Assembly (NCBI RefSeq): GCF_029958905.1
Contig: NZ_CP124613.1
Coordinates: 868,001-932,000 of the forward strand
Length of the DNA stretch: 64,000 nucleotides
Source of the DNA: Vibrio sp. YMD68
GTDB taxonomy: Bacteria; Pseudomonadota; Gammaproteobacteria; Enterobacterales; Vibrionaceae
Reading direction: 5' to 3'
A program made the position numbers and the translations under genes. Every line of letters begins with the position of its first letter. Position 1 is the first letter of the stretch. The notes below the pieces were generated by a model. That model had not been told where the DNA came from. It made no database searches and saw only the letters and a program-made list of their open reading frames with translations. Shown in pieces: positions 27,507 to 37,115 of this stretch.

Positions 27507-27531
27507 CACCCTAACTCAAAATGTTAGGGTG
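27507..27531 (+). other. attI: attI simple site (cassette insertion point)
   Basis: CACCCTAAC (27507-27515) and GTTAGGGTG (27523-27531) form inverted integrase boxes separated by 7 bp, laid out like the simple site of attI1 (CCCTAAA...GTTAGGC). Recombination should occur between G27523 and T27524, where the first cassette begins. Confidence 0.7.
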
Positions 27532-27537
27532 CGATAA

Positions 27538-27837
27538 TTATCGTAGATGATTCTGTGGCAATTGCGATTGTCCAAGGATTGCAACGATCAAAATAAAGCC
27601 GTCTTCCTTGGTAAAGTAAGCCGTGTGCTTACCAATCGGGAAATAAACCCCATTTTCATATAAATCGTTGCAGCTTCTGCCTACTGATGGATTGTCAGCG
27701 AGCATCTGAAACCCAGTGATAAGTGTGTCTTTGTATGCGTTCCACTGCATCTCGGAAAAGTTTATAACGGTATAATTTTTGATTTTGTGTAAATGAGTCT
27801 GTGCTAATTTACTTAGTTTATATTTACTCTGGTGCAT
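27538..27837 (-). CDS. RelE/ParE-family toxin, cassette 1
   Basis: This 99-residue protein has the ParE/RelE layout: N-terminal helices (KLAQTHLHKIKNYTV), DNPSVGRSCNDLYENGVYFPIGKHTAYF and a final strand (FILIVAILGQ). It lies 7 bp after its antitoxin gene on the minus strand, opposite to the usual cassette direction, as stabilising toxin-antitoxin cassettes often are. The target (gyrase or ribosome) cannot be told from sequence. Confidence 0.85.
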   Translation of the reverse strand: MHQSKYKLSKLAQTHLHKIKNYTVINFSEMQWNAYKDTLITGFQMLADNPSVGRSCNDLYENGVYFPIGKHTAYFTKEDGFILIVAILGQSQLPQNHLR

Positions 27838-27844
27838 ACTTTAC

Positions 27845-28087
27845 TTACAACGCGTTTAGGAAGTTTTCACCGTCAACTACATTGCCTTGAGCTAAGTCTG
27901 CTTTTGCGGACTCAAAGCAATGTTTGATGTAATCGGCTTTCATAGCTTCAAGTTCTTCATAGTCTCTAATCGACATCACAACAACGGCATCTTTGTTGTT
28001 TTTACTAATTTTAACTGGCTCACGTTGAGCGTTTAGCAGCAGCTCACCGAAATTACGTTTGGCATCATTTGCTGTTAATGTGTACAT
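27845..28087 (-). CDS. Phd/YefM-family antitoxin, cassette 1
   Basis: From ATG 28087 (GGAG upstream) the protein is 80 residues: MYTLTANDAKRNFGELLLNA followed by KDAVVVMSIRDYEELEA, the Phd/YefM fold. The acidic C-terminal part should neutralise the toxin encoded just downstream. The module occupies the first cassette position next to attI. Confidence 0.87.
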   Translation of the reverse strand: MYTLTANDAKRNFGELLLNAQREPVKISKNNKDAVVVMSIRDYEELEAMKADYIKHCFESAKADLAQGNVVDGENFLNAL

Positions 28088-28182
28088 GGTTAAGCTCCAG
28101 GTTTGGAAGTGCAATAACATTATAGTTTATCGCGCAAAATGTGCAATTTAATTAAATCGTGCGATTGGTGCGAAGGGTAAAC

Positions 28183-28305
28183 TAACAAAGCGTTCAAGAG
28201 GGATTCTCAACGCTTGGCGGTTTCGGTTCAAAGTTTAGTTTTTGTGATTATGGCACAATGGTTTAGGTCTGGTGGTGGCGTTGTTCACCCCTTAACGCGG
28301 CGTTA
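28183..28305 (+). repeat. attC: attC of cassette 1
   Basis: Runs from TAACAAAGCGTTCAAG to CGCGGCGTTA, with an imperfect inverted repeat between. It belongs to the 120-bp class also seen in cassettes 36, 40 and 47. Confidence 0.9.
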
Positions 28306-28831
28306 AGACTCGCTGTGATTTTTTGGCTAGATAGTTCTACAATCGGCCACTTCAAGTTTGTCGTGCTTTGAAATTCATGTGGGTCTGTGGCTTTTTACTC
28401 TGTGCGCTGTAAAAGCCAGTTTGGGCGTAATCCAAAGTTTAGCGGCTACCGTTTTGAAGCACGTTTCTCGAACCAATTGTTTCTATCTGCTCACAAACTC
28501 TCATCGTACTTGTTGAGTCTAGTTTTTCCGCAGTTCATTATTGAACGCGTAAATTCAGTGGACGGTTTGTTGTCTCTGTGCATATCGGGTTTTGTGGGTC
28601 ACCGCTTGTGAGTGTTTCGTTTGAAATCGGTATGGTCGTTTAGCGGTGTTGTTGAGTTGTGTCATTGGTCGTTCACTACAGCGTAAAATGCAAAGTCGGT
28701 TTTCAAAGCAAGTCTTAACAAACTGCTCAAACGGACAAATAAACGCGTGGCATTTTTGGTCTGGTTGGCTATTGTGTTTACGGTATTAATTTTAAGTTAA
28801 GCGGCTAGTTTATTTGCCGCTTAGCAGGGCG
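28303..28831 (+). repeat. Family A cassette A1 (array no. 2), no confirmed gene
   Basis: Starts TTAAGACTCGCTGTG and ends with a 119-bp type I attC (28716-28834). An open frame of 74 codons (28387-28611, QFGRNPKFSGYRFEA) exists but has no ribosome-binding site and is not kept in frame in other copies. Confidence 0.85.
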
Positions 28832-29358
28832 TTAAGACTCGCTGTGATTTTTTGGCTAGATATTTCTGCAATCGGCCACTTCTAGTTTGTCGAGCTTTGA
28901 AACTCATGTGGTTTTGTGGCTTTCACTATTTGCGCTGTAAAAGCCAGTTTGGGCGTAATCCAAACTTTAACGGTTACCGTTTTAAAGCGCGTTTCTCGAA
29001 CCGATGGTTTCTGTCTGCTTTCAAACTCTCATCGTACTCGTTGGGTTGGATTATTCCGCAGTTCATTATTGAACGCGTGAGTGCAGTGGGCGGCTTGTTG
29101 TCTCAGTGCATATCGGGTTTCGTGGCTCACCGCTTTTGAGTGTTTCGTTTGAAATCGGTCTGGTCGTTTGGCGGTGTTGTTGAGTTTTGCCATTCGCCGT
29201 TCACTACAGTGTCAATCCAAAGTCGGTTTTCAAAGCAAGTCTTAACAAACTGCTCAAACGGACAAATAAACGCGTGGCATTTTTGGTCTGGTTGGCTATT
29301 TTGTTTACGGTATTAATTTTAAGTTAAGCGGTGGGTTTATTTGCCGCTTAGCAGGGCG
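28832..29358 (+). repeat. Family A cassette A2 (array no. 3)
   Basis: Type I attC at 29243-29361. The body is almost identical to A7 (38624), which has a type II attC. Longest family frame: 28852-29139, without a convincing start. Confidence 0.85.
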
Positions 29359-29376
29359 TTATATGCCAAAGTCATC

Positions 29377-29703
29377 ATGAAGCGTACTTATCAAACATTA
29401 TTGTTTTTAACATTATTAAGCGTAACTATTTCAGTATTTTACTATTTAGATGTTATGCCTAAAATGGATTCAGCTTCAGGAAATGCAGGAGCTTTTGTAG
29501 CCGCTCTATTTCTAGCCTTTGGCGCATTAGGCTTATTCACTATCACCGTAATTGGCACAATCACTTTTTCCATAGCATTTGTGTTCCAAGACAAACTTCC
29601 TAGTCAAAGAATTTACCATTGGGGTGTACCTTTAGCTTTTTGTATACCTGGTTATGGTGTATGTTTGTTTATAATTTACAGTTGGTTAGCAGTTGGCATA
29701 TAA
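29377..29703 (+). CDS. Small membrane protein, cassette 4
   Basis: From ATG 29377 the 108-residue protein (MKRTYQTLLFLTLLSVTI) has three hydrophobic helices and few charged residues. The frame is open upstream into the preceding attC (a TTG at 29341), but the ATG is the better start. The stop codon is the first triplet of its attC. No family recognised; probably an inner-membrane protein. Confidence 0.7.
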   Translation: MKRTYQTLLFLTLLSVTISVFYYLDVMPKMDSASGNAGAFVAALFLAFGALGLFTITVIGTITFSIAFVFQDKLPSQRIYHWGVPLAFCIPGYGVCLFIIYSWLAVGI

Positions 29704-29795
29704 CAAGTCGTTCAAGCGGGACTCGTAACAGTTGGCTCGGTTCCGCTTCGCTTCACATTTTAGCCAACAATTACTCGCCCCTTAACGAGGCGTTA
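29701..29795 (+). repeat. attC: attC of cassette 4
   Basis: A 95-bp site from TAACAAGTCGTTCAAGCG to CGAGGCGTTA, the first base triplet doubling as the stop codon of the gene. Confidence 0.9.
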
Positions 29796-30134
29796 GGCGG
29801 CCTATTTCGTTGAAAGGTTTTGAGGTGACGGTGGTAACTGTTTTTGTCTCGAACATCATCTTCTGGTTCAGCAATACGTGCATACGGGGACTCATCATTT
29901 AAGTGTGACTTTCAGCGCTTTGTTTGGTCCTGCAAATGGTCAAATTTTTACGTTAAGTAAGCTCTACAAATTTCGAGCATCGGTTTCAGTTTCCAAACCT
30001 TTTGCCAATAATCAGCATTCAATTGCGTGGGCGGCCCCTAACAAATTACTCAAGTGGACGCTAACCGTTTGGCACTCTCGGCTTGGAGTTTGGTATGATT
30101 GGGGAGTTCAGTGGCAGCGCCACTTAGTAAGGCG
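29793..30134 (+). repeat. Family B cassette B1 (array no. 5), no confirmed gene
   Basis: Starts TTAGGCGGCCTATT; 342 bp with a 99-bp type II attC at 30039-30137. An 86-codon frame (29878-30138) runs through the attC and has no ribosome-binding site. Confidence 0.82.
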
Positions 30135-30660
30135 TTAAGACTCGCTGTGATTTTTTGGCTAGATAGCTCTGCAATCGGCCACTTTAAGTTTGTCGCACTT
30201 TGAAATTCGTGTGGTTTTGTGGCTTTAACAATGTGCGCTGTAAATGCCAGTTTGGGCGTAATCCAAAGTTTAGCGGTTACCGTTTTGAAGCGCGTTTCTC
30301 GAACCGATGGATTCTGTCTGCTCTCAAACTCTCATCGTACTTGTTGAGTTGGGTTTTTCCGCAGTTCATTATTGAACGCGTCAGTTTTGTGGGCGGCTTG
30401 TTATCTAAGTGCATATCGGGTTTCGTGGCTCACCGCTTTTGAGTGTTTCGTTTGATATCGGCATGGTTGTTTGGCGGTGATTTCAATATTGTTATTGGCT
30501 GTTCACTACAGTGTCAATCCGAAGTCGGTTTTCAAAGCAAGTCTTAACAAACTGCTCAAACGGACAAATAAACGCGTGGCATTTTTGGTCTGGTTGGCTA
30601 TTGTGTTTACGGTGCAAATTTTAAGTTAAGTGGTCGGTTTATTTGCCGCTTAGCAGGGCG
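30135..30660 (+). repeat. Family A cassette A3 (array no. 6)
   Basis: 526 bp, type I attC at 30545-30663. An 80-codon frame (30200-30442) is open; no translation signal seen. Confidence 0.85.
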
Positions 30661-30705
30661 TTATGTGCCATACGGTATGAACCAACAGTATTGAGTATAG
30701 GTGCC

Positions 30706-31215
30706 ATGTTTATTACTAGACTGTACATGTTATTAAGCCCCTTTAAGGTGGCAAAATACAGAAAGTTATTTATTAACAATTATATAGGTGATTTTCATTA
30801 TGATACTTTTGATCGCGCACCCATACGTATGGATTTGCTAGAAAAAATCGTATCGATAGCCTACAGCATATTTATTGATCACTATAGAGGTCGTAATTTT
30901 CAGGAAGAGCTATTGTTCAATGAAATAGAAGTTCATGAGTTTAATTCTTCAAAGCGATTTAAACACGATTTTAGAGAAGATGAGATCTTAAAGAATAAAC
31001 TAAAAGAAAACCTTTCTAAACTCAAGGAAGAACACCTTGTTTCAGATGAGAAAATGAATAAATTGCTTGTTGCGATTTGGGCTGGTTTCTTGAAGTATAG
31101 AATAGTTGGTGTTTATACAGAGCTTATTTATCATGATTCAATAAAAGTAACTTGGTCAAAATCTGTTACTTTTGAAACAAATAAGAAAGAAAATGAAATT
31201 AGCGATATCTGGTAA
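30706..31215 (+). CDS. Hypothetical protein, cassette 7
   Basis: From ATG 30706 a 169-residue protein is encoded: an N-terminal hydrophobic stretch, then a charged, helical body (NKLKENLSKLKEEHLVSDEKMNKL) and a beta-rich end. Base composition is AT-rich relative to the repeat cassettes around it. No family recognised. A membrane-associated protein is possible. Confidence 0.65.
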   Translation: MFITRLYMLLSPFKVAKYRKLFINNYIGDFHYDTFDRAPIRMDLLEKIVSIAYSIFIDHYRGRNFQEELLFNEIEVHEFNSSKRFKHDFREDEILKNKLKENLSKLKEEHLVSDEKMNKLLVAIWAGFLKYRIVGVYTELIYHDSIKVTWSKSVTFETNKKENEISDIW

Positions 31216-31232
31216 CCTCAATCCAAGGCACA

Positions 31233-31351
31233 TAACAAACTGCTCAAACGGACAAATAAACGCGTGGCATTTTTGGTCTGGTTGGCTAAAGTGTTTACGG
31301 TATTAGTTTTTAAGTTAAGTGGTTGTTTATTTGCCGCTTAGCAGGGCGTTA
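31233..31351 (+). repeat. attC: attC of cassette 7 (type I)
   Basis: Runs from TAACAAACTGCTCAAACGG to AGCAGGGCGTTA, 119 bp, 17 bp after the gene. Confidence 0.92.
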
Positions 31352-31692
31352 GTCGTTTAATGCTTTGAAAGGTTTTAAGGTTAAAGTTGGTTCAGTAACT
31401 TTCGCCGTATTGTTTTACTGGCAACGTTTTTGGGCGCTACTGGATCGCATGATGTTAATGTTCAATTTAGGGTGCTTCGTTTGGCCGAGTAAAATGCAAA
31501 GCCTTGCACTATGTAGGTTCTACAAATATCGTGCACTGGTTTTAGTAACGAGAGCTTGTGCTAATAATCAGCATTCAATGGCAAAGCCACCGACTAACAA
31601 GTTAATCAAGTGGACTTATCAACGCTGGGCACTCTCGGCTTGGAGTCTGATAGGCTCGGTAAAGTCAGTGGTTACAGCCACTTATTAAAGCG
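31349..31692 (+). repeat. Family C cassette C1 (array no. 8), no confirmed gene
   Basis: Starts TTAGTCGTTTAATG; attC at 31595-31695. This copy lacks the TAA seen mid-frame in other C copies, so a 107-codon frame (31365-31688) is open into the attC. Confidence 0.82.
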
Positions 31693-31763
31693 TTATGTTG
31701 CAATGAGCTTTCGATATGCTCTAATGTTACCTAAATCGTTATTGTTCCGAGAGAAATCGAATC

Positions 31764-32270
31764 ATGTATCAACTGCGCTGCACTAAGAAATCACAAGACT
31801 TGCTGGGTCTTAGACCCCAAGACCTGTCAGATGTTGAAAGCGAACATCATATTCTCGGTAATTGGTATATACATACATTTACTCAAGAGCGTCGAAAATG
31901 TCTCTTTTTCATGGAAGAGAAAACTCTAATGTCTTTTGTGCTTATCGGTTTCAAAAAGTCAGAATTCAAGCATTTTAATGAAGCTTTCAAAAGTGGGTTG
32001 TTGACCTTACTAGAGCTTGAAAATGCTCCAAATGAGATTCTTTCTTCGTTTGAAAATGCAGAGCCGAATATTAGCTTTACCAAAACTGACAGTCGAAAGT
32101 TACTTGGTCACGTTAACGATAAAATGTCGTTGTACCAAGATTTCATATATTCAGATGGCGGCTTTGAGCATTGTGATCTAGCGCAGATCACCGCAAAAAT
32201 TAATAGAATGCCTCAAAAAGAGTTGGGTTGGGCATTATCAATAGATGCCTTCAATGAGCTCTTCAACTAG
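31764..32270 (+). CDS. DUF6933-like protein, cassette 9
   Basis: The 168-residue protein begins MYQLRCTKKSQDLLGL and continues LGNWYIHTFTQERRKCLFFMEEKTL, the pattern of the DUF6933 family. It looks soluble and cytoplasmic. The function of the family is not known to me. The gene starts 71 bp inside the cassette and ends just before the attC. Similar proteins occur in mobile elements. Confidence 0.7.
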   Translation: MYQLRCTKKSQDLLGLRPQDLSDVESEHHILGNWYIHTFTQERRKCLFFMEEKTLMSFVLIGFKKSEFKHFNEAFKSGLLTLLELENAPNEILSSFENAEPNISFTKTDSRKLLGHVNDKMSLYQDFIYSDGGFEHCDLAQITAKINRMPQKELGWALSIDAFNELFN

Positions 32271-32275
32271 CAACA

Positions 32276-32395
32276 TAACAAACTGTTCAAGAGTGATTCG
32301 CAACGCGTGGCACTTTTACTATGCGTTGCGTTTAGTGTTTAAGGTTGTATACGGAAGCATCGGTATTGCGTTGCTCACACCTTAACAGGGCGTTA
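32276..32395 (+). repeat. attC: attC of cassette 9
   Basis: 120 bp from TAACAAACTGTTCAAGAG to AACAGGGCGTTA; same class as the attC sites of cassettes 15 and 64. Confidence 0.9.
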
Positions 32396-32917
32396 AGACT
32401 CGCTGTGATTTTTTGACTAAATAGTTCTGTAATCGGCCACTTCAAGTTTGTTGTACTTTGAAATTCGTGTGGTTTTGTGGCTCTAACAACGTGCGCTGTA
32501 AAAGCCAGTTTGGGCGTAATTCAAATTTTAGCGGTTACCGTTTTGAAGCGCGTTTCTCGAACCGATGTTTTCTGTCTGCTCATAAACTCTCATCGTACTT
32601 GTTGAATTGGATTTTTCCGCAGTTCATTATTGAACGCGTCAGTTTTGTGGGCGGCTTTGGGTTCTGTGCATATCGGGTTTCGTGGGGCACCGCTTGTGAG
32701 TATTTCGTTTGAAGTCGGTATGGTCGTTTGGCGGTGTTTTCAATATTGTCATTGGCCGTTCACTACAGCGTCAATGCAAAGTCGGTTTTCAAAGCAAGTC
32801 TTAACAAACTGCTCAAACGGACAAATAAACGCGTGGCATTTTTGGTCTGGTTGGCTAAGGTGTTTACGGTATCAATTTTAAGTTAAGTGGTGGGTTTATT
32901 TGCCGCTTAGCAGGGCG
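32393..32917 (+). repeat. Family A cassette A4 (array no. 10)
   Basis: Type I attC at 32802-32920. A length change near 32655 (GGCTTTGGGTTCTG) shifts the frame relative to A1-A3. Confidence 0.85.
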
Positions 32918-33260
32918 TTAGGCGGCCTATTACGCTGAAAGGTTTTGAGGTGATGGTAGTTTCTGTTTTTGTCTCGAACATCGTTTTCTGGTCGAGTAAA
33001 ATGTGCATACGGGAACTCATCATTTAAGTGTCAATTTTAGCGATTTGTTTGGTCGTGCAAACGGCCAAGTTATTACGTTAAGTAAGCTTTACAAATTGCG
33101 AGCATCGGTTTCAATTTCAAAACCTTTTGCCAATAATCAGCATTCAATTGCGTGGGCGGCCCCTAACAAATTACTCAAGTGGACGCTCAAACGCTTGGCA
33201 CTCTCGGCTTGGAGTTTGGTATGCTTGTGAAATTCGGTGGCAGCGCCACTTAGTAAGGCG
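32918..33260 (+). repeat. Family B cassette B2 (array no. 11)
   Basis: Type II attC at 33164-33263. Nearly identical to B5 (48097) over the whole body. Confidence 0.82.
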
Positions 33261-33287
33261 TTAGGTTTTCTACGAGGAGTTATAAGT

Positions 33288-33731
33288 TTGAGTTCCAGAA
33301 ATACGAAAGGCTATGAATTTCTTTTTTCAGAGTATGGTTTTGAAGTCTTAGCTGTCGGAAGTGCTTTTTCAGGGAAAGAGGTAATCAAAGTTAATGGTGA
33401 GGTTTACTCTGAGAAGTCCTCTTTCCGAATGAACTCAACACACGAGTTTGAAGTTAGCGGTAAAGAGTTTGTCGTCGACTTCAAAGTAGTTAGTTGGGTT
33501 AAAGGAGTTATTGCTTGTAGATTGACTATTGATGGAAAGCTAGTGATGACTCTTCAAGCTAACCCTCAATATTCGCATGCGCTATTCTTATTGTTCTTGA
33601 TATTTCAATTCATGAGCAGCATTCTACTTTTTGAAAATGTTGTCTCCTTATTAGCTTACAACGTTGTTCTAATGCTTATTTTTTCCAAGTTCTGCTTTAG
33701 AAACGTCCAAATTAGGGAGCTTAAAACCTAA
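33288..33731 (+). CDS. Hypothetical membrane protein, cassette 12
   Basis: The likely start is TTG 33288, preceded by AGGAG at 33275-33279. The 147-residue protein has a soluble beta-rich N-terminal half (SEYGFEVLAVGSAFSGKEVIKV) and two C-terminal membrane helices (LFLLFLIFQFMSSILLF and LLAYNVVLMLIFS). The stop lies in the attC. No family assigned. Confidence 0.65.
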   Translation: MSSRNTKGYEFLFSEYGFEVLAVGSAFSGKEVIKVNGEVYSEKSSFRMNSTHEFEVSGKEFVVDFKVVSWVKGVIACRLTIDGKLVMTLQANPQYSHALFLLFLIFQFMSSILLFENVVSLLAYNVVLMLIFSKFCFRNVQIRELKT

Positions 33732-33846
33732 CAAACTGTTCAAGACGGACTGCCAACGCGGGGCACTATTGGTTCTGGTCAGGTTCAGTGTTTAAGGTGG
33801 TTATTTAGGTTCTGTAGTAAGTTGGCAGCCACTTAACAGGGCGTTA
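33729..33846 (+). repeat. attC: attC of cassette 12
   Basis: 118 bp from TAACAAACTGTTCAAGACGG to AACAGGGCGTTA; its first triplet is the gene stop codon. Confidence 0.9.
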
Positions 33847-34368
33847 AGACTCGCTGTGATTTTTTGGCTAGATAGTTCTGTAATCCGCCACTTTTAGTTT
33901 GTCACGCGTTTAAGCTTGGGTGGTTTTGTGGCTCTAACTAGGTGCGCTGTAAATGTCAGTTTGGGCGTAATCCCTGGGTTAGCGGCAACCGTTTTGAAGC
34001 TCGTTTCTCGAACCGATGCTTTCAGTCTGCTCTCAAACTCTCATCGTACTTGTTTAGTTGGATTTTACCGCAGTTCATTATTGCACTCGTGAGTGTAGTG
34101 GGCGGCTTTAAGCTCAGTGCATATCGGGTTTCGTGGCTCACCGCTTTTAGGTATTCCTTTTGAAATCGGGCTGGTCGTTTTGCGGTGTTTTCAATATTGT
34201 TATTGGCCGTTCACTACAGTGTTAATCCGAAGTCGGCTTTCAAAGCAAGTCTTAACAAACTGCTCAAACGGACAAATAAACGCGTGGCATTTTTGGTCTG
34301 GTTGGCTATTGTGTTTACGGAATTAATTTTAAGTTAAGTGGTGGGTTTATTTGCCGCTTAGCAGGGCG
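33844..34368 (+). repeat. Family A cassette A5 (array no. 13)
   Basis: Type I attC at 34253-34371. One of the more divergent copies, with TTCATTATTGCACTCG in place of the usual TTCATTATTGAACGCG. Confidence 0.85.
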
Positions 34369-34412
34369 TTAGGGCTTCGGTATATTAAAGTACGTACATC
34401 AGGGGTATATCT

Positions 34413-34832
34413 ATGGAATTTACTTCATCTCTATTGGTAACATTAATTGGTGTCGTTTGCAGTAGCTACGTAACTGTACAAATAATGCATTCGAAATCGA
34501 AAAATGAAGCTATTAGTGAGCTAAAGATAATTGGCACCAAAGTGTTGAACTTAGCGGTTTTCGGATTTGTTTGTTTTCAGCTTTATCAAAGTGTTTACTC
34601 CCCAGAACCATTGACTAGATTTGCTGTTTTTGAAATATGTTTATTAGTGGCGACGATTTTGTATTTGTTAATCCTTAGGTCGCTGAACCGTATTTTGGGC
34701 GTTATTGAAAATCTCACCAGAATTCAGGACAAGCAACTGGATCTTCATGACCGACATTTGGGTATTACAGAAAAGCTGAATGTACAATCCCCGGCTGATC
34801 AAAGCCCTAACAAGGCGCTCAAGACGGACTAA
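34413..34832 (+). CDS. Small membrane protein, cassette 14
   Basis: This 139-residue protein starts MEFTSSLLVTLIGVV with three hydrophobic helices in the first 95 residues, then a charged helical tail. Its last eight residues (PNKALKTD) are encoded by the attC, a common feature of cassette genes. GGGGTATATCT precedes the ATG, so the ribosome-binding site is weak. Function unknown. Confidence 0.65.
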   Translation: MEFTSSLLVTLIGVVCSSYVTVQIMHSKSKNEAISELKIIGTKVLNLAVFGFVCFQLYQSVYSPEPLTRFAVFEICLLVATILYLLILRSLNRILGVIENLTRIQDKQLDLHDRHLGITEKLNVQSPADQSPNKALKTD

Positions 34833-34927
34833 CAAACGCGTGGCATTTTAGTCTCGGTAGAGTCCAGTGTTTAAAGTGGTCAATTTTAGTTGGGTGGTAG
34901 GTTTGTTAGCCACTTAGCTTAGCGTTA
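34808..34927 (+). repeat. attC: attC of cassette 14
   Basis: 120 bp from TAACAAGGCGCTCAAGACGG to TTAGCGTTA; it contains the stop codon of the gene at 34830-34832. Confidence 0.9.
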
Positions 34928-34969
34928 GGCGAATCTGGTCATCTTAAGTTTATGGTGAGATAAATAAGA

Positions 34970-35593
34970 ATGTGTATTGATAGCGAATTAGACAAATTAA
35001 AGGGTTGGATTGAGCATTTACCTCGAATCGGTATGCAAGCAATCGGCGGTGACGGTCAGCCCATGTATATTCTAGACCTAATTATGATTGGGGCTATTAA
35101 GCGCTCATTGAGTCTTGCTAGTGGTTTACAAGCATTGGTGGCTTCGAGAAACATGACTTGCTCACGAGCAGTCGTGAGAATGGAATTGGACACAATTAGT
35201 CGATTACTTGCTTACACGTATGTAGAAGAGCCTTCAGATATGGCGACTAAAGTCATCGGTGGTAAGGCATTGAACTCTTTTAAATGCAGAGACGGCAAGA
35301 AGCTGAGAGATGGTTACCTAATTGACAGAATGACGCAAGATTACCCTTGGGTGAAAGATGTTTATAAATACACATCAGGTTATGTGCACTTTTCTGAAAG
35401 GCAAGTGTTTGACTCCATCTCTTCTTTGGGTGAAAACGGTCTTCGCTCGGTTAAGTTTCACATAAGTGCTGAAGATAACAATTTTCCAGATGAAAGTTGG
35501 ATTGAAATATTACAGTGTTTCAACGAAATGTTATCAATTCTTGGAAAGCTGCTAGTAGCTTATAGAAATGAACTAGAACAAGCAGCGGTTTAA
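34970..35593 (+). CDS. Hypothetical protein, paralog of cassette 30 protein
   Basis: This 207-residue, helical protein aligns with the product at 43534-44208: shared patterns are ILDLIMIGAIKRS / PLDFLFLAAVNRS, VRMELDTISRL / LRMQVDSILRL, KDVYKYTSGYVHFSE / EGVYKNCSGFIHLSE. The conserved R, D and SG-x-x-H positions recall HEPN or DUF5677-type proteins, but I cannot assign a family. The pair shows that one unnamed cassette-borne family is present twice in this array. Confidence 0.65.
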   Translation: MCIDSELDKLKGWIEHLPRIGMQAIGGDGQPMYILDLIMIGAIKRSLSLASGLQALVASRNMTCSRAVVRMELDTISRLLAYTYVEEPSDMATKVIGGKALNSFKCRDGKKLRDGYLIDRMTQDYPWVKDVYKYTSGYVHFSERQVFDSISSLGENGLRSVKFHISAEDNNFPDESWIEILQCFNEMLSILGKLLVAYRNELEQAAV

Positions 35594-35600
35594 ATTCGCC

Positions 35601-35720
35601 TAACAAACTGTTTAAGAGTGATTCGCAACGCGTGGCATTTTTACTATGCGTTGCGTTTAGTGTTTAAGGTGGTATGCGGTAGCTTCGGTATTGCGTTGCT
35701 CACACCTTAACAGGGCGTTA
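35601..35720 (+). repeat. attC: attC of cassette 15
   Basis: 120 bp, TAACAAACTGTTTAAGAG to AACAGGGCGTTA, close to those of cassettes 9 and 64. Confidence 0.9.
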
Positions 35721-36061
35721 GTCGTTTAATGTTTTGAAAGGTTTTAAGGTTAAAGTTGGTTCAGTAACTTTCGTCGTATTGTTTTACTGGCAACGTTTTT
35801 TGGCGCTACCGGATCGCATGATGTTAATGTTCAATTTAGGGTGCTTCGTTTGGCCGAGTTAAATGCATAGCCTTGCACTAAGTAAGTTCTACAAATGTCG
35901 TGCATTGGTTTTATTAACAAAACTTTGTGCCAATAATCAGCATTCAATGGCAAAGCCACCGACTAACAAATTAATTAAGTGGACTTATCAACGCTGGGCA
36001 CTCTCGGCTTGGAGTCTGATAGGCTCGGTAATTCTAGTGGTTACAGCCACTTATTAAGGCG
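35718..36061 (+). repeat. Family C cassette C2 (array no. 16)
   Basis: attC at 35964-36064. A TAA in the shared frame just before ATG 35863 leaves only 64 codons open. Tandem with C3. Confidence 0.82.
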
Positions 36062-36405
36062 TTAGTCGTTTAATGCTTTGAAAGGTTTTAAGGTTAAAGT
36101 TGGTTCAGTAACTTTCGGCGTATTGTTTTATTGGCAATGTTTTTTGGCGCTACTGGATCGCATGATGTTAATGTTCAATTTAGGGCGCTTCGTTTGGCCG
36201 AGTTAAATGCATAGCCTTGCCCTAAGTAAGTTCTACAAATGTCGAGTATTGGTTTTAATAGCAGAAGCTTGTGCCAATAGTTAGCATTCAATGGCAAAGC
36301 CACCGACTAACAAGTTAATTAAGTGGACTTATCAACGCTGGGCACTCTCGGCTTGGAGTTTGATAGGCTCGGAAAAATCAGTGGTAACAGCCACTTATTA
36401 AAGCG
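36062..36405 (+). repeat. Family C cassette C3 (array no. 17)
   Basis: Directly follows C2 as a tandem pair of 344-bp cassettes; attC at 36308-36408. A TAG (CCAATAGTTAGC) further breaks the shared frame. Confidence 0.82.
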
Positions 36406-36442
36406 TTATGCGCTCTTCGGTTGAACGTACATTATTTACTAA

Positions 36443-37009
36443 ATGGAGTTGGTTATGGCAGTAGAAAAGCATTGGTTAGATTTTGTTACCGCATTTGGAA
36501 GTATTGCGACGCCAATAATTGTTTTAATAATTTCAACACTAGGTTGGAAAATCAAAAATAATATCGAAAGAAAAATAGACCTTGAGAATAAATTGAGAGA
36601 TGACCGAATTGAAATATATAATAAAATTTTAGAGCCATTTATTATTTTATTAATGTCTGATGCCGCGTGGAAGTCTGACAAAAATAATAAAGGCAAAGAT
36701 AAAAATACTGTTGGCACTAACACGATGCTAACACTGGAATACCGACGCCATGGATTTAAGCTTGCATTAATGGCTGATGACTCTGTGGTTAAAGCTTACA
36801 ATAATTTAATGCAATATTTCTATAATATGGAGGAGAATAATTCAGAAGCAACTGATTTTCTTAAAGATATGATGGAGCTTCTAGGTAACTTCCTTATCGA
36901 AATTCGTAAAAGTATGGGAAATGAAGCCACTGAATTAGATTTCTGGGATATGTGTGAGTGGTGGATGTCAGATACAAGAAAAGTAAAAAATGGTGAGTAC
37001 AGCGCATAA
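36443..37009 (+). CDS. Hypothetical membrane-anchored protein, cassette 18
   Basis: The 188-residue protein has one N-terminal membrane helix (IATPIIVLIISTLGW) followed by a charged helical body (NNIERKIDLENKLRDDRIEIY). A second ATG (36455) is close to the first. The stop is the first triplet of the attC. Single-helix anchored, helical cassette proteins of this sort are common in Vibrio arrays; no function is known to me. Confidence 0.65.
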   Translation: MELVMAVEKHWLDFVTAFGSIATPIIVLIISTLGWKIKNNIERKIDLENKLRDDRIEIYNKILEPFIILLMSDAAWKSDKNNKGKDKNTVGTNTMLTLEYRRHGFKLALMADDSVVKAYNNLMQYFYNMEENNSEATDFLKDMMELLGNFLIEIRKSMGNEATELDFWDMCEWWMSDTRKVKNGEYSA

Positions 37010-37097
37010 CAAGTCAATTAAAAGGACTAAAAACAGTGGGCTATCTCGCTTCGCTCATATTTTAGCCCACAATTTTTAGCCTCTTATTGAGGCGTTA
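37007..37097 (+). repeat. attC: attC of cassette 18
   Basis: Short 91-bp site from TAACAAGTCAATTAAAAGG to TGAGGCGTTA. Confidence 0.88.
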
Positions 37098-37115
37098 TGT
37101 TTCTAAAGGGAAAAT

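Noticed and set aside
30643..30705. TTG starts inside type I attC sites giving an MPLSRAL leader
   Set aside because: The same leader appears before unrelated genes because it is encoded by the attC; internal ATG codons have better context.
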